A stretch of 64,000 nucleotides of DNA from Oscillospiraceae bacterium (GTDB lineage Bacteria; Bacillota_A; Clostridia; Oscillospirales; Ruminococcaceae): NCBI GenBank assembly GCA_017829075.1, contig JAGAJA010000073.1:4342-68341 (forward strand). The letters run 5' to 3'. A program made the translations under genes and the position numbers. Shown here one piece after another: positions 17,292 to 25,148 of the stretch; the stretch's first letter is position 1, and each line of letters starts with the position of its first letter. A model generated the notes under the pieces. It worked only from the letters and a program-made list of their open reading frames with translations. It searched no databases and was not told where the DNA came from.

Positions 17292-18971
17292 TTAATCAAG
17301 CTCGATTGCTTTAATAGTATCAAATAATTCGTCGCTCATACCAGTTCGGAATCCCTTGAACCAGAGCCGGGGATTTGCAACAACGCCGATATTCTTCACG
17401 CTGGGACCGCCGTATGTATGAACACCCTGCGGCGGTTCTGGATAGGAAGCTTCTCCGGACATGAAGTAGGTCTTAATGCCCACATGCGGCACACATTCGT
17501 CACGGTTAAGAGAATGCCGCCACAGTCCTCCGTCATACTGGTCACTGTAATAACCGTCATGAGAATAGCCGACAATGAGATTATCGCTTATATCGTAAAT
17601 TGAACTGCCGATGTCATAATCCTCAAACTCCACCTCGCTCAGGCAGGTGAACTCCAGAAACAGTGTTATAGTTCCTGTATTACCCACACCATTGATTGAT
17701 GGGAACGGAAATCCATAGTCGTCCTCAAATTGATTTGTATCAATGATGTAGGCGATAGTGACAGCGCTCTGGTTGAATACCCTTGATTCGGTTTCGCTGG
17801 CAATATCCTGCTCGTCCATGTTCCAGACATCGTATATGAACGCGTCCTGAATACAGTCGCCGCAGCCGAGCAGATCAGCGTGAATTGCTGTCTTTCCGGT
17901 CAGCTCAAGGGTTATTCCTTTTTCGGGAACTCCCATGTCTTTTGAGCCATATGTGTACTGGTGTATTTCAGAAACGTCACCGCACTGCGATAAAATACCG
18001 TTACCGCCCGGAGCAAGACTGGAGCTGCTGACCGGAAGCTCAAAAAATCCCTCAAAATACACAAACAATGCAAGCTGAACCATATTATCAAGTGAAATAG
18101 TCCATTCGATTTGTGGGATTTCAGCGTCCGTCAGAGCCTTCTCTATTGCCGACTGAGTTTCCTCAACGTATTCCCACAGCTTTTCGTCGATTGCAAAAAT
18201 ATCTTTCCAAACGTCCGAACCGACTGTTTCCAGCGTGATGGACAGCTTATCATCAGTGCGCTCTGTTTCGATTTTTACAGCGCCGTCCATGTTTGCGTCC
18301 TCCATGATAGTTTTCAGGTTGGACACCTCAAAAAGATTGAGGTTTATTGCCCCCTTCCCGTTAATAATACTCCCCCATGAGCTTTCGATATACTCCTGTG
18401 CAGCTTCAGATGTTTCGGGAATACCGCCTACTCCATCGGCTATCTGGCTGTCTATATCCTCCGCAGCTTGTTTTTCGGTTACCTGCAGGAGAAATTCACG
18501 TGTCTGACGTATATGGTACATGGCAAGGAATTCCGGCAGATATATCTCGCCGCCGCCAATACAGGTGTATTCGACCGTCTGGGAACTGCCGTCAGCTGCA
18601 GTTACAATAAGCGTCTGGCGGTCAGCCGGCTTTCCGTCAACCTCGATCTTTTCAAAGGTGTAGCTATATGTTGGCATTTGCTCCATTGCACGGTTGTAGA
18701 GGAATATTTTCAGATTGTCGCTGTAATCGGAAATATTGTCAATTCCAGTGTCATCAGTGAATCGGATATTGCTGATTTCCGAAAAAGAAAGGTCTGTATC
18801 ATATTCCACAATGTAGCTGTCGAAAGCCTCCTGTGATTTTATTGCACGGAGCTGCTCCGCATAGTTCAGCATGATATTCTGCGCTTGCTCGATCTCGCTC
18901 TCATCATAGAGAATACGTTCCAATTTGTTGCGTTCGCTATTATTGCCGGCTTCGGTATACTCCTTACTCAT
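17292..18971 (-). CDS. large hypothetical protein of the element, possibly N-terminally truncated
   Basis: 559 residues from the Met at 18971 (weak AGGA site). The open frame continues upstream to 19085, but that extension translates two palindrome copies and is unlikely to be native. The protein is acidic and mostly beta/alpha mixed, with a Cys pair in LLGCGDCIQD; no membrane segment remains. Proteins of this size at the head of such transfer blocks often carry an N-terminal signal or TM, so loss of the original N-terminus at the palindromes is plausible. Function unknown. Confidence 0.65.
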   Translation of the reverse strand: MSKEYTEAGNNSERNKLERILYDESEIEQAQNIMLNYAEQLRAIKSQEAFDSYIVEYDTDLSFSEISNIRFTDDTGIDNISDYSDNLKIFLYNRAMEQMPTYSYTFEKIEVDGKPADRQTLIVTAADGSSQTVEYTCIGGGEIYLPEFLAMYHIRQTREFLLQVTEKQAAEDIDSQIADGVGGIPETSEAAQEYIESSWGSIINGKGAINLNLFEVSNLKTIMEDANMDGAVKIETERTDDKLSITLETVGSDVWKDIFAIDEKLWEYVEETQSAIEKALTDAEIPQIEWTISLDNMVQLALFVYFEGFFELPVSSSSLAPGGNGILSQCGDVSEIHQYTYGSKDMGVPEKGITLELTGKTAIHADLLGCGDCIQDAFIYDVWNMDEQDIASETESRVFNQSAVTIAYIIDTNQFEDDYGFPFPSINGVGNTGTITLFLEFTCLSEVEFEDYDIGSSIYDISDNLIVGYSHDGYYSDQYDGGLWRHSLNRDECVPHVGIKTYFMSGEASYPEPPQGVHTYGGPSVKNIGVVANPRLWFKGFRTGMSDELFDTIKAIELD

Positions 18972-19026
18972 AAGCGAAAGTCCTAATATAAAAACGCTTT
19001 GCAATCTAAAGGTGCTTTTTCGGCGA

Positions 19027-19083
19027 GCTGCGTCACGATGAACCATCTGCTGAATAGATGTTGGTGCATCACCGTGACGCACC
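19027..19083. repeat. dispersed palindrome, copies 3 (degenerate) and 4
   Basis: Copy 3 (19027-19047) keeps GCGTCACGATGAACCA. Copy 4 (19063-19083) has arms GGTGCATCAC / GTGACGCACC around one C. They lie immediately upstream of the large hypothetical gene. Confidence 0.75.
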
Positions 19084-19094
19084 ACCGAAAAAAT

Positions 19095-19240
19095 TCTTTT
19101 TTCGGTAATTGCGCCGCCGTAGGCGGCTCCGTACTCTGTACGGCAGGAATAGTGCGGTGTACCGCACTACTGGACAGCGCAGCACCAAAGGTGCTGCCGT
19201 TAGTGTACCATTAAATCTGTAACACTAATTTTAGTGTTAC
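19095..19240. other. cluster of hairpins before the mobilization genes, oriT candidate
   Basis: Four inverted repeats in ~145 bases: GCCGCC-GTA-GGCGGC (about 19111-19125), AGTGCGGT-GT-ACCGCACT (19151-19168), GCAGCACC-AAA-GGTGCTGC (19179-19197), and GTAACACTAA-TT-TTAGTGTTAC (19219-19240). The last lies 31 bases before the RHH gene and 540 before the relaxase gene. Positions fit an origin of transfer and/or an RHH operator. No nic site can be assigned by eye. Confidence 0.5.
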
Positions 19241-19270
19241 CCCAAATATGGTATTATGAAAGGAAACACA

Positions 19271-19732
19271 ATGGCAAGAAAAAATCCAGAACGCTCGGTT
19301 GTCCTACCACAGGACATGGCGGAAGCACTTGATAGGTATTCGTCTAAGAAAAGGATAACTACATCACAGGCAATCAGGCAGTTTATCGAAAAGGGATTAT
19401 CCATCGAAAGCTATGAGCAACACCAGACTGAAATCCGAAACTACATTCGCGAGGAAATCGAAACCGTTCTGCCGATAGTAATAAAGCCGTATATGGAACG
19501 ACTTATAAAAATGCAGGCAGTCGCTACTCGTGTGTCGTCCGCTGCTTTGCAGTGTAACGTATCCGTGCTCGCTGAGAATTACATTGACTCAGCAACTCCG
19601 GAAGAAATACTTGCGAACGCTCTAAGGCTTTCTACCAGAATAACCAAGACCAAACCTAAATCCGACGCTGAATATCTTGCAGAAGCTCGTGAGTGGTTGA
19701 GTGCGGATTTAGATAAACCGAACGATACATAA
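19271..19732 (+). CDS. ribbon-helix-helix mobilization accessory protein
   Basis: 153 residues from the Met at 19271 (AAAGGA six bases upstream; an in-frame ATG 15 bases earlier has a poorer site). The N-terminus MARKNPERSVVLPQDMAEAL followed by KKRITTSQAIRQFIEKGL is a ribbon-helix-helix fold: one basic beta strand and two helices. Such MobC-type proteins bind oriT and help the relaxase, or repress their own operon. The hairpin at 19219-19240 is a possible operator. The relaxase gene follows after palindrome copy 5. Confidence 0.75.
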   Translation: MARKNPERSVVLPQDMAEALDRYSSKKRITTSQAIRQFIEKGLSIESYEQHQTEIRNYIREEIETVLPIVIKPYMERLIKMQAVATRVSSAALQCNVSVLAENYIDSATPEEILANALRLSTRITKTKPKSDAEYLAEAREWLSADLDKPNDT

Positions 19733-19735
19733 GCA

Positions 19736-19756
19736 GGTGGTTCACGGTGAAGCACC
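19736..19756. repeat. dispersed palindrome, copy 5
   Basis: Arms GGTGGTTCAC / GTGAAGCACC around one G, between the RHH gene and the relaxase gene. A GTG inside it opens a longer frame for the relaxase. Confidence 0.85.
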
Positions 19757-19779
19757 CCCTAGAAAGCAAGGTGAATATT

Positions 19780-21684
19780 ATGCCCAAAATAATATATAAG
19801 CAGCAGCACGTTGGAGATAACGGTCGTAAATTCTCCGCTTCACGAAATGCTCATTATGTAAAGTACATTGGTGAGCGAGAGCACGTCCTAAAACCCTCAC
19901 ATGAAACCAATCTTGTCAAGTATATGGGAGAACGGGAACACGCTGCGAAGCGTATTAACAAAATGGTTAAAGAGATCGAAAATGACGAACTTGTTACTTA
20001 TGATGTTCAAAGCCACGGTAAAGCGGAGTATGATGTAAACATAACCAAAGCTTCTGAGGAAATGTTTACAGAGCCGGAAAATGGGCTTTTCGGAGTGATT
20101 AATGGGAAATACTCGGACAATTACAGCACAGCAGAAATGCAGAAATATGTCCGTAAAATATCCACGCCGCACCGGAATGTATTTCACAGTGTTTTCTCAT
20201 TTACACCGGACAGCGCAGAAGAAGCTGGGCTGAGAACCCTCGACGAATGGGAAAGCTGGGTAAAATATCATATCAGCGATATTGCCAACGGCATGAACAT
20301 GAAAATTGAAAATATTGAGTATCTTGCGGCTGTTCATCTCAAGGAGGGACAGCCGCATGTGCATATAATGTGGTGGGACAAATCACAGCAGGTGCTTATA
20401 AATAAAGTTGATCCTCTTGTATGCGATAAGATCCGTATTGATGTTATGAGAAGCACTTACCGTTCCCTGTTCACCGAAATATACAATAAGGAAGAAATTA
20501 TGCGTCGGAGCCTGCGAAAGCAGATCGGTGAATATACTCTCCAACACGTTATAAATGGTGCTGACGACAACTATGCTGCCAATATCGCGGCAGGAATATA
20601 CCGTGTTTATCGTGTTCTTCCGCCAAAAGGTCAGTTAAAGTACAAGTTCATGAAATTGGAAAAAGCGGCAAAACAGGAGCTTGATAATCTGACTCACTAT
20701 ATCATTGATAATAATCCTGAATTCAAGGCGCAGTATGATGAAATATGTGAGCTTCGCTTAATGTATAATCAGCTGCTTCACAGTGAGGAATCCCGGTATG
20801 GCAACTTAAAAATCACTAAGTATATGGATCAGGTCAATGATAAGATCGAAAATGCTGTTGGAAATGAAATTCTTCGGATCATCAAGGCAGAGAAAAATGC
20901 CGGACACTTTGACAAAAGAAACTATCCTGATTTTGAACCACCCGAAGATAACCATGACAATTGGCAGGAGGCACATGAAGAAAATGGGGTGTCTCACGGT
21001 GACGCACCCCCGAATTCCTTTATCCGGTGGTCAGCAAAATTTAAAGCAGCACGTAAAGCTGCTGATAACGGCGACATTCCTAAAGCGCTTGATCTGTATT
21101 CACAGGAAGCAGCCAAGGGTAATATCCTTGCAAAATATGAGATTGCCGACCTTCGCCGCAAGAAACTATGCGAGGGCAGTGAAACTGAGATTTTCCGTGA
21201 AGCTCTGAATGGTTTTCTGGAAATCGAACCAACGACAAGGCTGAAACCCTATGTGCAATATCGCATAGGCAGAATGTACTATGACGGTTACGGCACAGAA
21301 CGGAATTTAAAGGAAGCATTTGACTGGCTGAAAAAATCAGCAGACGGAGGAAATCACCTTTCCGAATATATGATCGGAAAAATGTGTTTGTTTGACAAAG
21401 ACCATCGTGATTTGGATACAGCCAAAAAGTATCTGACCGCCGCCGCTGACTCCGGCAACCAATATGCACAGCAGCTACTTGATAATCAAACTGCATGGAC
21501 GCAGACGCAGGTCGTTAAACTGATGGGTTCAATCGGGCGGCTTCTTTCTCAGAATGTTGAGAGCAGCAGAGCTGCCTTGCATGAATGCTCAGCAGCAGTG
21601 TTCGGCCGTGGAGATCTGAGCAAGGAGCAAATCCGCGAACTTCTTCTGAAAATGCAGGACAAGGAAAACACCGCAGAAATGTAA
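19780..21684 (+). CDS. MOB-family relaxase with C-terminal Sel1-like repeats
   Basis: 634 residues from ATG 19780 (AAGGTG six bases upstream). The N-terminus has two tyrosine segments HYVKYIGEREH and LVKYMGEREH, where the nicking Tyr is expected. The metal-binding HxH motif is in EGQPHVHIMWWDKS near residue 190. This matches MOBP-type nicking enzymes of Clostridia elements. Residues ~403-410 (VSHGDAPP) are encoded by a palindrome copy lying between the catalytic part and the tail. The tail contains Sel1-like repeats (YRIGRMYYDGYGTERNLKEA, YMIGKM...AKKYLTAAADSG), probable protein-binding helices. Confidence 0.85.
   Translation: MPKIIYKQQHVGDNGRKFSASRNAHYVKYIGEREHVLKPSHETNLVKYMGEREHAAKRINKMVKEIENDELVTYDVQSHGKAEYDVNITKASEEMFTEPENGLFGVINGKYSDNYSTAEMQKYVRKISTPHRNVFHSVFSFTPDSAEEAGLRTLDEWESWVKYHISDIANGMNMKIENIEYLAAVHLKEGQPHVHIMWWDKSQQVLINKVDPLVCDKIRIDVMRSTYRSLFTEIYNKEEIMRRSLRKQIGEYTLQHVINGADDNYAANIAAGIYRVYRVLPPKGQLKYKFMKLEKAAKQELDNLTHYIIDNNPEFKAQYDEICELRLMYNQLLHSEESRYGNLKITKYMDQVNDKIENAVGNEILRIIKAEKNAGHFDKRNYPDFEPPEDNHDNWQEAHEENGVSHGDAPPNSFIRWSAKFKAARKAADNGDIPKALDLYSQEAAKGNILAKYEIADLRRKKLCEGSETEIFREALNGFLEIEPTTRLKPYVQYRIGRMYYDGYGTERNLKEAFDWLKKSADGGNHLSEYMIGKMCLFDKDHRDLDTAKKYLTAAADSGNQYAQQLLDNQTAWTQTQVVKLMGSIGRLLSQNVESSRAALHECSAAVFGRGDLSKEQIRELLLKMQDKENTAEM
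20988..21008. repeat. dispersed palindrome, copy 6, inside the relaxase ORF
   Basis: Arms GGTGTCTCAC / GTGACGCACC around one G. It is 21 bases, a multiple of three, and keeps the relaxase frame open, encoding about GVSHGDAPP. Confidence 0.9.
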
Positions 21685-21695
21685 CATCGTGAACA

Positions 21696-21754
21696 GGTGC
21701 GTCATGATGAAACACCTACCCAGATTGAATGTTACTGCTTCACGATGAAGCACC
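21696..21754. repeat. paired palindrome unit, copies 7 and 8
   Basis: Copy 7 (21696-21716) has arms GGTGCGTCAT/ATGAAACACC. After CTACCC and a short spacer with AATGTTACTG comes copy 8 (21734-21754), with TGCTTCA/TGAAGCA arms. The same two-palindrome unit recurs at 22577-22635, on the other side of the MntA-HepT genes. Confidence 0.85.
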
Positions 21755-21764
21755 GGCATTCCTC

Positions 21765-21793
21765 TTGATTTTTGCATTATCCTGTGTTATAAT
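21765..21793 (+). promoter_or_regulatory. promoter of the MntA-HepT pair
   Basis: TTGATT (21765-21770), 17-base spacer, TATAAT (21788-21793). Confidence 0.7.
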
Positions 21794-21814
21794 ATAAGTA
21801 CAGAAATGCAGATA

Positions 21815-21835
21815 AACCGTTTCATGGTGAGGAAC
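21815..21835. repeat. dispersed palindrome, copy 9 (degenerate)
   Basis: ACCGTTTCATGGTGAGGAAC keeps the core TTCATGGTGA but has lost the outer GGTG/CACC arms. Lies in the mRNA leader of mntA. Confidence 0.5.
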
Positions 21836-21867
21836 TCTATATTAAGATTTTGAAAGGGGCTGATTGT

Positions 21868-22182
21868 ATGAGAAAAATCTATACGATTGAAGAAATCCGA
21901 AATAAAGTCAGACCAATAGCTGAGAGATATGGCATAGATACGGTATGGCTGTTCGGTTCTTATGCTCGTGGAGAAGCCACTGAAAATAGCGATGTTGATT
22001 TGCTGGTTGGTTACAAAAAAGGCATGGGATTACAATTTTTCGGATTTGAAGCAGATCTTGAAGACGCGTTTGATGTTTCTTTAGATGTCCTTTCTGATGA
22101 TGGAATTTATAATCCTGTCTTTCAGGAAAAGCATTCGAAGTTTATTAGAAATTTTGAAAGGGATCGGGTAAGGTTGATATGA
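21868..22182 (+). CDS. mntA: MNT-domain nucleotidyltransferase, antitoxin MntA
   Basis: 104 residues from ATG 21868, after GAAAGGGG. The minimal nucleotidyltransferase motif GSYARGEATENSDVD gives Gly30-Ser31 and metal ligands Asp42 and Asp44 (GSX10DXD). MntA proteins neutralise HepT toxins by transferring AMP groups to a Tyr near the HEPN active site. It overlaps the HEPN gene by four bases (ATGA), the normal coupling in these operons. It is bracketed by paired palindromes and followed by its own terminator, so it is a self-contained cassette. Confidence 0.92.
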   Translation: MRKIYTIEEIRNKVRPIAERYGIDTVWLFGSYARGEATENSDVDLLVGYKKGMGLQFFGFEADLEDAFDVSLDVLSDDGIYNPVFQEKHSKFIRNFERDRVRLI

Positions 22183-22568
22183 GCAATTATAGCGCGTTAG
22201 AGCATATGCTGGATCACTGTCTTGCCATTGAACAGTTCATGAATGACTTTGAATGCAAGAACGTTGAAGATTTTATCATGAACCGTATTCTTCATGACGC
22301 AGTTGTGATGAACCTTCTAGCAATCGGTGAGCTAACCACTCATATGTCAGATGATTTCAAGGCTTCATCCCGGGATAAGATAGATTGGAGATCACTTAAG
22401 CAGCTTAGAAATATCATTGCACACAGATATGGAGCAATCCAATTTGAAATCATTTGGAATATCATAAACGATATTTTACCAGATATCAAGTCATTCTGTT
22501 CGGAGCAAATAAAAACAATGTCATCTGAATCAGAGGATGAGGGAGAGGACATTACTCCAGAGATCTGA
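22179..22568 (+). CDS. hepT: HEPN-domain ribonuclease toxin HepT
   Basis: 129 residues, all-alpha. The HEPN active-site motif is RNIIAHRYG: Arg77, His82 and Tyr84, the RX4HXY form in which Tyr is the target of AMPylation by MntA. HepT toxins cleave tRNA or mRNA when not modified. Such pairs serve element maintenance or phage defence. The acidic C-terminal tail (SESEDEGEDITPEI) is reminiscent of other tails in this element. The start codon overlaps the mntA stop. Confidence 0.92.
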   Translation: MSNYSALEHMLDHCLAIEQFMNDFECKNVEDFIMNRILHDAVVMNLLAIGELTTHMSDDFKASSRDKIDWRSLKQLRNIIAHRYGAIQFEIIWNIINDILPDIKSFCSEQIKTMSSESEDEGEDITPEI

Positions 22569-22576
22569 CATAATCA

Positions 22577-22635
22577 GGTGTTTCACGATGAAGCACCTAC
22601 CCGCAGCAAATGTTACTGTCTCATGGTGAGGCACC
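22577..22635. repeat. paired palindrome unit, copies 10 and 11
   Basis: Copy 10 (22577-22597): GGTGTTTCAC/GATGAAGCACC. After CTACCC, a spacer with AATGTTACTG, then copy 11 (22615-22635): CTGTCTCA/TGAGGCACC. It is a direct repeat of the unit at 21696-21754, with the same spacing and spacer words. Confidence 0.85.
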
Positions 22636-22657
22636 CCTAAAAAAACAGAATAAACTC

Positions 22658-22690
22658 AGGCGCATTTAAGTAGTGCGCCTGTTTTATTAT
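22658..22690 (+). terminator. intrinsic terminator after hepT
   Basis: AGGCGCA-TTTAAGTAG-TGCGCCT followed by GTTTTATTAT. Confidence 0.85.
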
Positions 22691-22792
22691 CTAAATGTGC
22701 CGAAAAAAGAATTTGTTTTCTGACATTTTCAATTCGTCATATTACACAAAACGCAAGAACAAGTTTGTATATAATTTAATGTGCAAACTAAT

Positions 22793-22820
22793 TGACACAA
22801 GGGGATTTTTGTGATATAAT
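22793..22820 (+). promoter_or_regulatory. promoter of the transfer-like operon
   Basis: TTGACA (22793-22798), 16-base spacer, TATAAT (22815-22820), upstream of the lipoprotein gene. Confidence 0.85.
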
Positions 22821-22872
22821 ATAATCAAGGAAAAGAGTATCACATAAACACCCACAGTAAGGAGGATCACAT

Positions 22873-23577
22873 ATGAAACACACTACATTAAAGCTCATGA
22901 CAGCGGCGATGATAATCGCAGCAATGGCAGCACTCAGCGGCTGCGCTGAGAAAAAGCCGGAAATCGACTTCAACCTTATCGGCGGTGAGATCCAGACTGA
23001 GGACAGCGATTACAATGTGGATATTCGCAAGGACAACGAGGATACCCCGGTGAACAGCGATACCGAATCAGGAAACGTTACAGCGGAGCCTGAAATAATC
23101 ACCGACTCTGATATCCCGAAAGAAGAAATATCTGCTCCCCAATCTGATGAGAGCAAGGTTGCCGATACTCCTGCAGTCAGCGAAGATAAGCCCGATACGA
23201 CAAAGCCAACGGCAAAGCCTACTACGACTAAGCCCGCAGACACAACCAAGCCGGCTGTAACTATAACCACAGACAAGCCGAAGGAAACCACCCCGGCGCA
23301 GACGGTTCGCACTGATCTGCCAAAGGTAACGGCAGAACCGCAGTACACCACAAAGGCGACCACCACGACCAAGCCCGCTCAGACCGAGCCAGTCGAGATT
23401 GAAACCGATAAGAATGGCTTCCCGGCTAACCCGGTTGTAAACCAGACCTTTGTAGACAGCACAGGAACAGAGTACATTTACAATGGTATATTTGGTTGGA
23501 TTAAGGGTAACGCTGGCAATGTGGATATGCAGGAGTTCCCGGAATTTGAAATATCCGGCGAAAAGATTCTTCATTAA
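22873..23577 (+). CDS. Thr/Pro/Lys-rich lipoprotein of the element
   Basis: 234 residues. Signal peptide with lipobox LSGC (Cys about 25). Residues ~35-175 are low complexity, rich in Thr, Pro, Lys, Asp and Glu (TTKPADTTKPAVTITTDKPK), a typical wall-spanning linker. A small conserved-looking C-terminal unit follows (FVDSTGTEYIYNGIFGWI). It starts after AAGGAGGATCACAT. As first gene of the Tad-like operon it may be a surface component of the transfer machine or an attachment factor; this is context only. Confidence 0.8.
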   Translation: MKHTTLKLMTAAMIIAAMAALSGCAEKKPEIDFNLIGGEIQTEDSDYNVDIRKDNEDTPVNSDTESGNVTAEPEIITDSDIPKEEISAPQSDESKVADTPAVSEDKPDTTKPTAKPTTTKPADTTKPAVTITTDKPKETTPAQTVRTDLPKVTAEPQYTTKATTTTKPAQTEPVEIETDKNGFPANPVVNQTFVDSTGTEYIYNGIFGWIKGNAGNVDMQEFPEFEISGEKILH

Positions 23578-23615
23578 GCTGTGCTACAAAGTGATTTTGG
23601 AGGCTTTGAATTCCA

Positions 23616-24104
23616 GTGAGTAATGGTTTAATTTTTGTCCAAACTTTTTTATTTGGCGTTATCCCTTGGTGTATAATTATTTTGGTAATAAGGTCATTGG
23701 TTCGTGCCAGAAGAAATAATGCCATTCGAAAGGTAGACCGAAATAAACATTGCTCGTCTTTTACTCGTGAGCTTAGTACATTGGATCAAAAAGCAATGCA
23801 GGCGCTGAATCAAAATAAAGTACCTCTTTCTTTATGTACGCCGTACAATAATGGAAAATTTTTAGAAGAATCTGAAGCTTTATTTTTCGAACAAGCAAAT
23901 GGTTGGGCATCAAAACATGGATATATTCTTTTCTCGAAAGTGAGAGTTGCAGATATAATACATATTTCTTCTCTTGATAAATATCAATTGAACCGAACTA
24001 TATTTCGCGCAATGGCTCAAAAGCATTTCGATTTTGTTTTGTTTCGTCCTATTCGAAATGAAAATGGAATAACTAATCTGATACCCGATACTGTACTTCC
24101 TTAA
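23616..24104 (+). CDS. DUF2726-like protein with N-terminal TM helix, probably C-terminally truncated
   Basis: 162 residues, GTG start with GGAGG 12 bases upstream. A TM helix (FGVIPWCIIILVIRSLV) precedes a basic stretch and then KVRVADIIHISS...KHFDFVLF, which resembles the DUF2726 core (restriction-endonuclease-like fold). Known DUF2726 proteins continue after the DFVL strand with an ExD/His segment that is absent here; instead the frame runs out in NENGITNLIPDTVLP. Base composition is more AT-rich than the neighbours. Likely inserted and cut during a recombination that also removed the start of the next gene. Confidence 0.55.
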   Translation: MSNGLIFVQTFLFGVIPWCIIILVIRSLVRARRNNAIRKVDRNKHCSSFTRELSTLDQKAMQALNQNKVPLSLCTPYNNGKFLEESEALFFEQANGWASKHGYILFSKVRVADIIHISSLDKYQLNRTIFRAMAQKHFDFVLFRPIRNENGITNLIPDTVLP

Positions 24105-24234
24105 TACGGACTGGTTCAAAGTCCTTACTGACACATTCGTAGGACAGGTGGTAAATTCAATCGTTGTGATCGTGGTGATAGTAACTATCGTGCTGGCGTA
24201 CAAGTATACCCAGCCGATCCAGTACAAGAGGTGA
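24082..24234 (+). pseudogene. pilin-like single-TM peptide lacking its start
   Basis: An open frame from 24082 to TGA at 24232-24234 encodes a segment with DWFKVLTDTFVGQVVNSIVV, then a Val/Ile-rich TM stretch and KYTQPIQYKR. It is like the small Flp/pilin-type proteins that precede TadC-like genes, and it sits directly before one. No ATG, GTG or TTG with a ribosome site is present in the frame. The 5' end was probably replaced by the DUF2726-like insert. Confidence 0.55.
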
Positions 24235-24238
24235 CAGT

Positions 24239-25138
24239 ATGATAAGCATTTACAATATTGCACTTTATGCGGGTATTCTGGCGGTAAGCCTTTTGTTTGC
24301 TGCTGGAGTGTATTTCTTTGCACTTATCCTGCTGAAAGTGCCTTCAAAACGCACCACAAATGCGATAAAGTCCATTTCCTCCAGGAATCGTTCTTCAGCG
24401 GCGGGCTTTAAAAACACATACAATGATATATCACTGTTTGTATCAAAGTTTATCCGGCTGAACGAATTCAAGCGCAAGGAACTGGAAGACAGTCTTAAAA
24501 TAGCAAATATAGCCATGTCACCGGAGCTGTTTACGGCAAGGGCGATAGTGAAATCCGCCGGGGTAATGCTGCTGTCTGTTCCGTTCTTTTTTATTTTTCC
24601 GATTTTCGGTATCTTGCTTATTGCACTGGCTATTCTGATGTATTTTCAGGAAAAACAGCGTGTAGATTCCTGCATTAAGGAAAAGCGCCGTCAGATCGAA
24701 TTTGACCTACCTAGGTTCGTCTGTGCGATTTCGCAGGAGATACAGATGACGCATGATGTTATATCGATCCTTGAACGGCACAAGGATAACTTCTCGCCGT
24801 ATCTCAATGAGGAAATCGAGATCACCATCGCTGATATGCGAACAGGAAACTACGAAGCGGCGATAACCCGTTTTGAGGGCAGAATAGGCAGCTCCAACCT
24901 CTCGGAGGTCTGCCGTGGATTTATCCAGATGATACGGGGCGATGATACACACGTTTATTGGGAAACGCTTGCGATACGATTTGATGAGATACAGAAGCAG
25001 CAGCTCCGCAACACTGCGCTGAAGATTCCGCCAAAGGTTCACCGCCTGTCATTTTTCCTGATGATGTGCATGATGCTGCTGTATGTGGTAGTACTCGGTT
25101 GGGAACTTATCAGCAATATGGGCATTCTGTTCGGATAA
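24239..25138 (+). CDS. TadC-like inner-membrane platform protein (T2SS F family)
   Basis: 299 residues, ATG after AAGAGGTGACAGT. Membrane segments lie at residues ~8-30, ~100-140 (two) and ~275-295, with a cytoplasmic helical region containing EFDLPRFVCAISQEIQMTHD, the usual F-domain layout of TadB/TadC. Such proteins form the inner-membrane platform for Flp-type pilus or Tad-like secretion. Only one F-type protein is present (Tad systems use two), and no TadA ATPase follows. Confidence 0.75.
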   Translation: MISIYNIALYAGILAVSLLFAAGVYFFALILLKVPSKRTTNAIKSISSRNRSSAAGFKNTYNDISLFVSKFIRLNEFKRKELEDSLKIANIAMSPELFTARAIVKSAGVMLLSVPFFFIFPIFGILLIALAILMYFQEKQRVDSCIKEKRRQIEFDLPRFVCAISQEIQMTHDVISILERHKDNFSPYLNEEIEITIADMRTGNYEAAITRFEGRIGSSNLSEVCRGFIQMIRGDDTHVYWETLAIRFDEIQKQQLRNTALKIPPKVHRLSFFLMMCMMLLYVVVLGWELISNMGILFG

Positions 25139-25148
25139 GGAGGGACAT

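Noticed and set aside
17292..19085. Longer start at 19085 for the large hypothetical protein
   Set aside because: The extra 38 codons translate palindrome copies 3 and 4 and lack a ribosome site; the Met at 18971 is preferred.
19063..22635. CRISPR array formed by the repeated palindromes
   Set aside because: Spacing is irregular (tens to thousands of bases), copies vary, and no cas genes are present.
23010..23574. Reverse frames opposite the lipoprotein
   Set aside because: Shadow frames produced by the Thr/Pro/Lys-rich repeats; no ribosome site.
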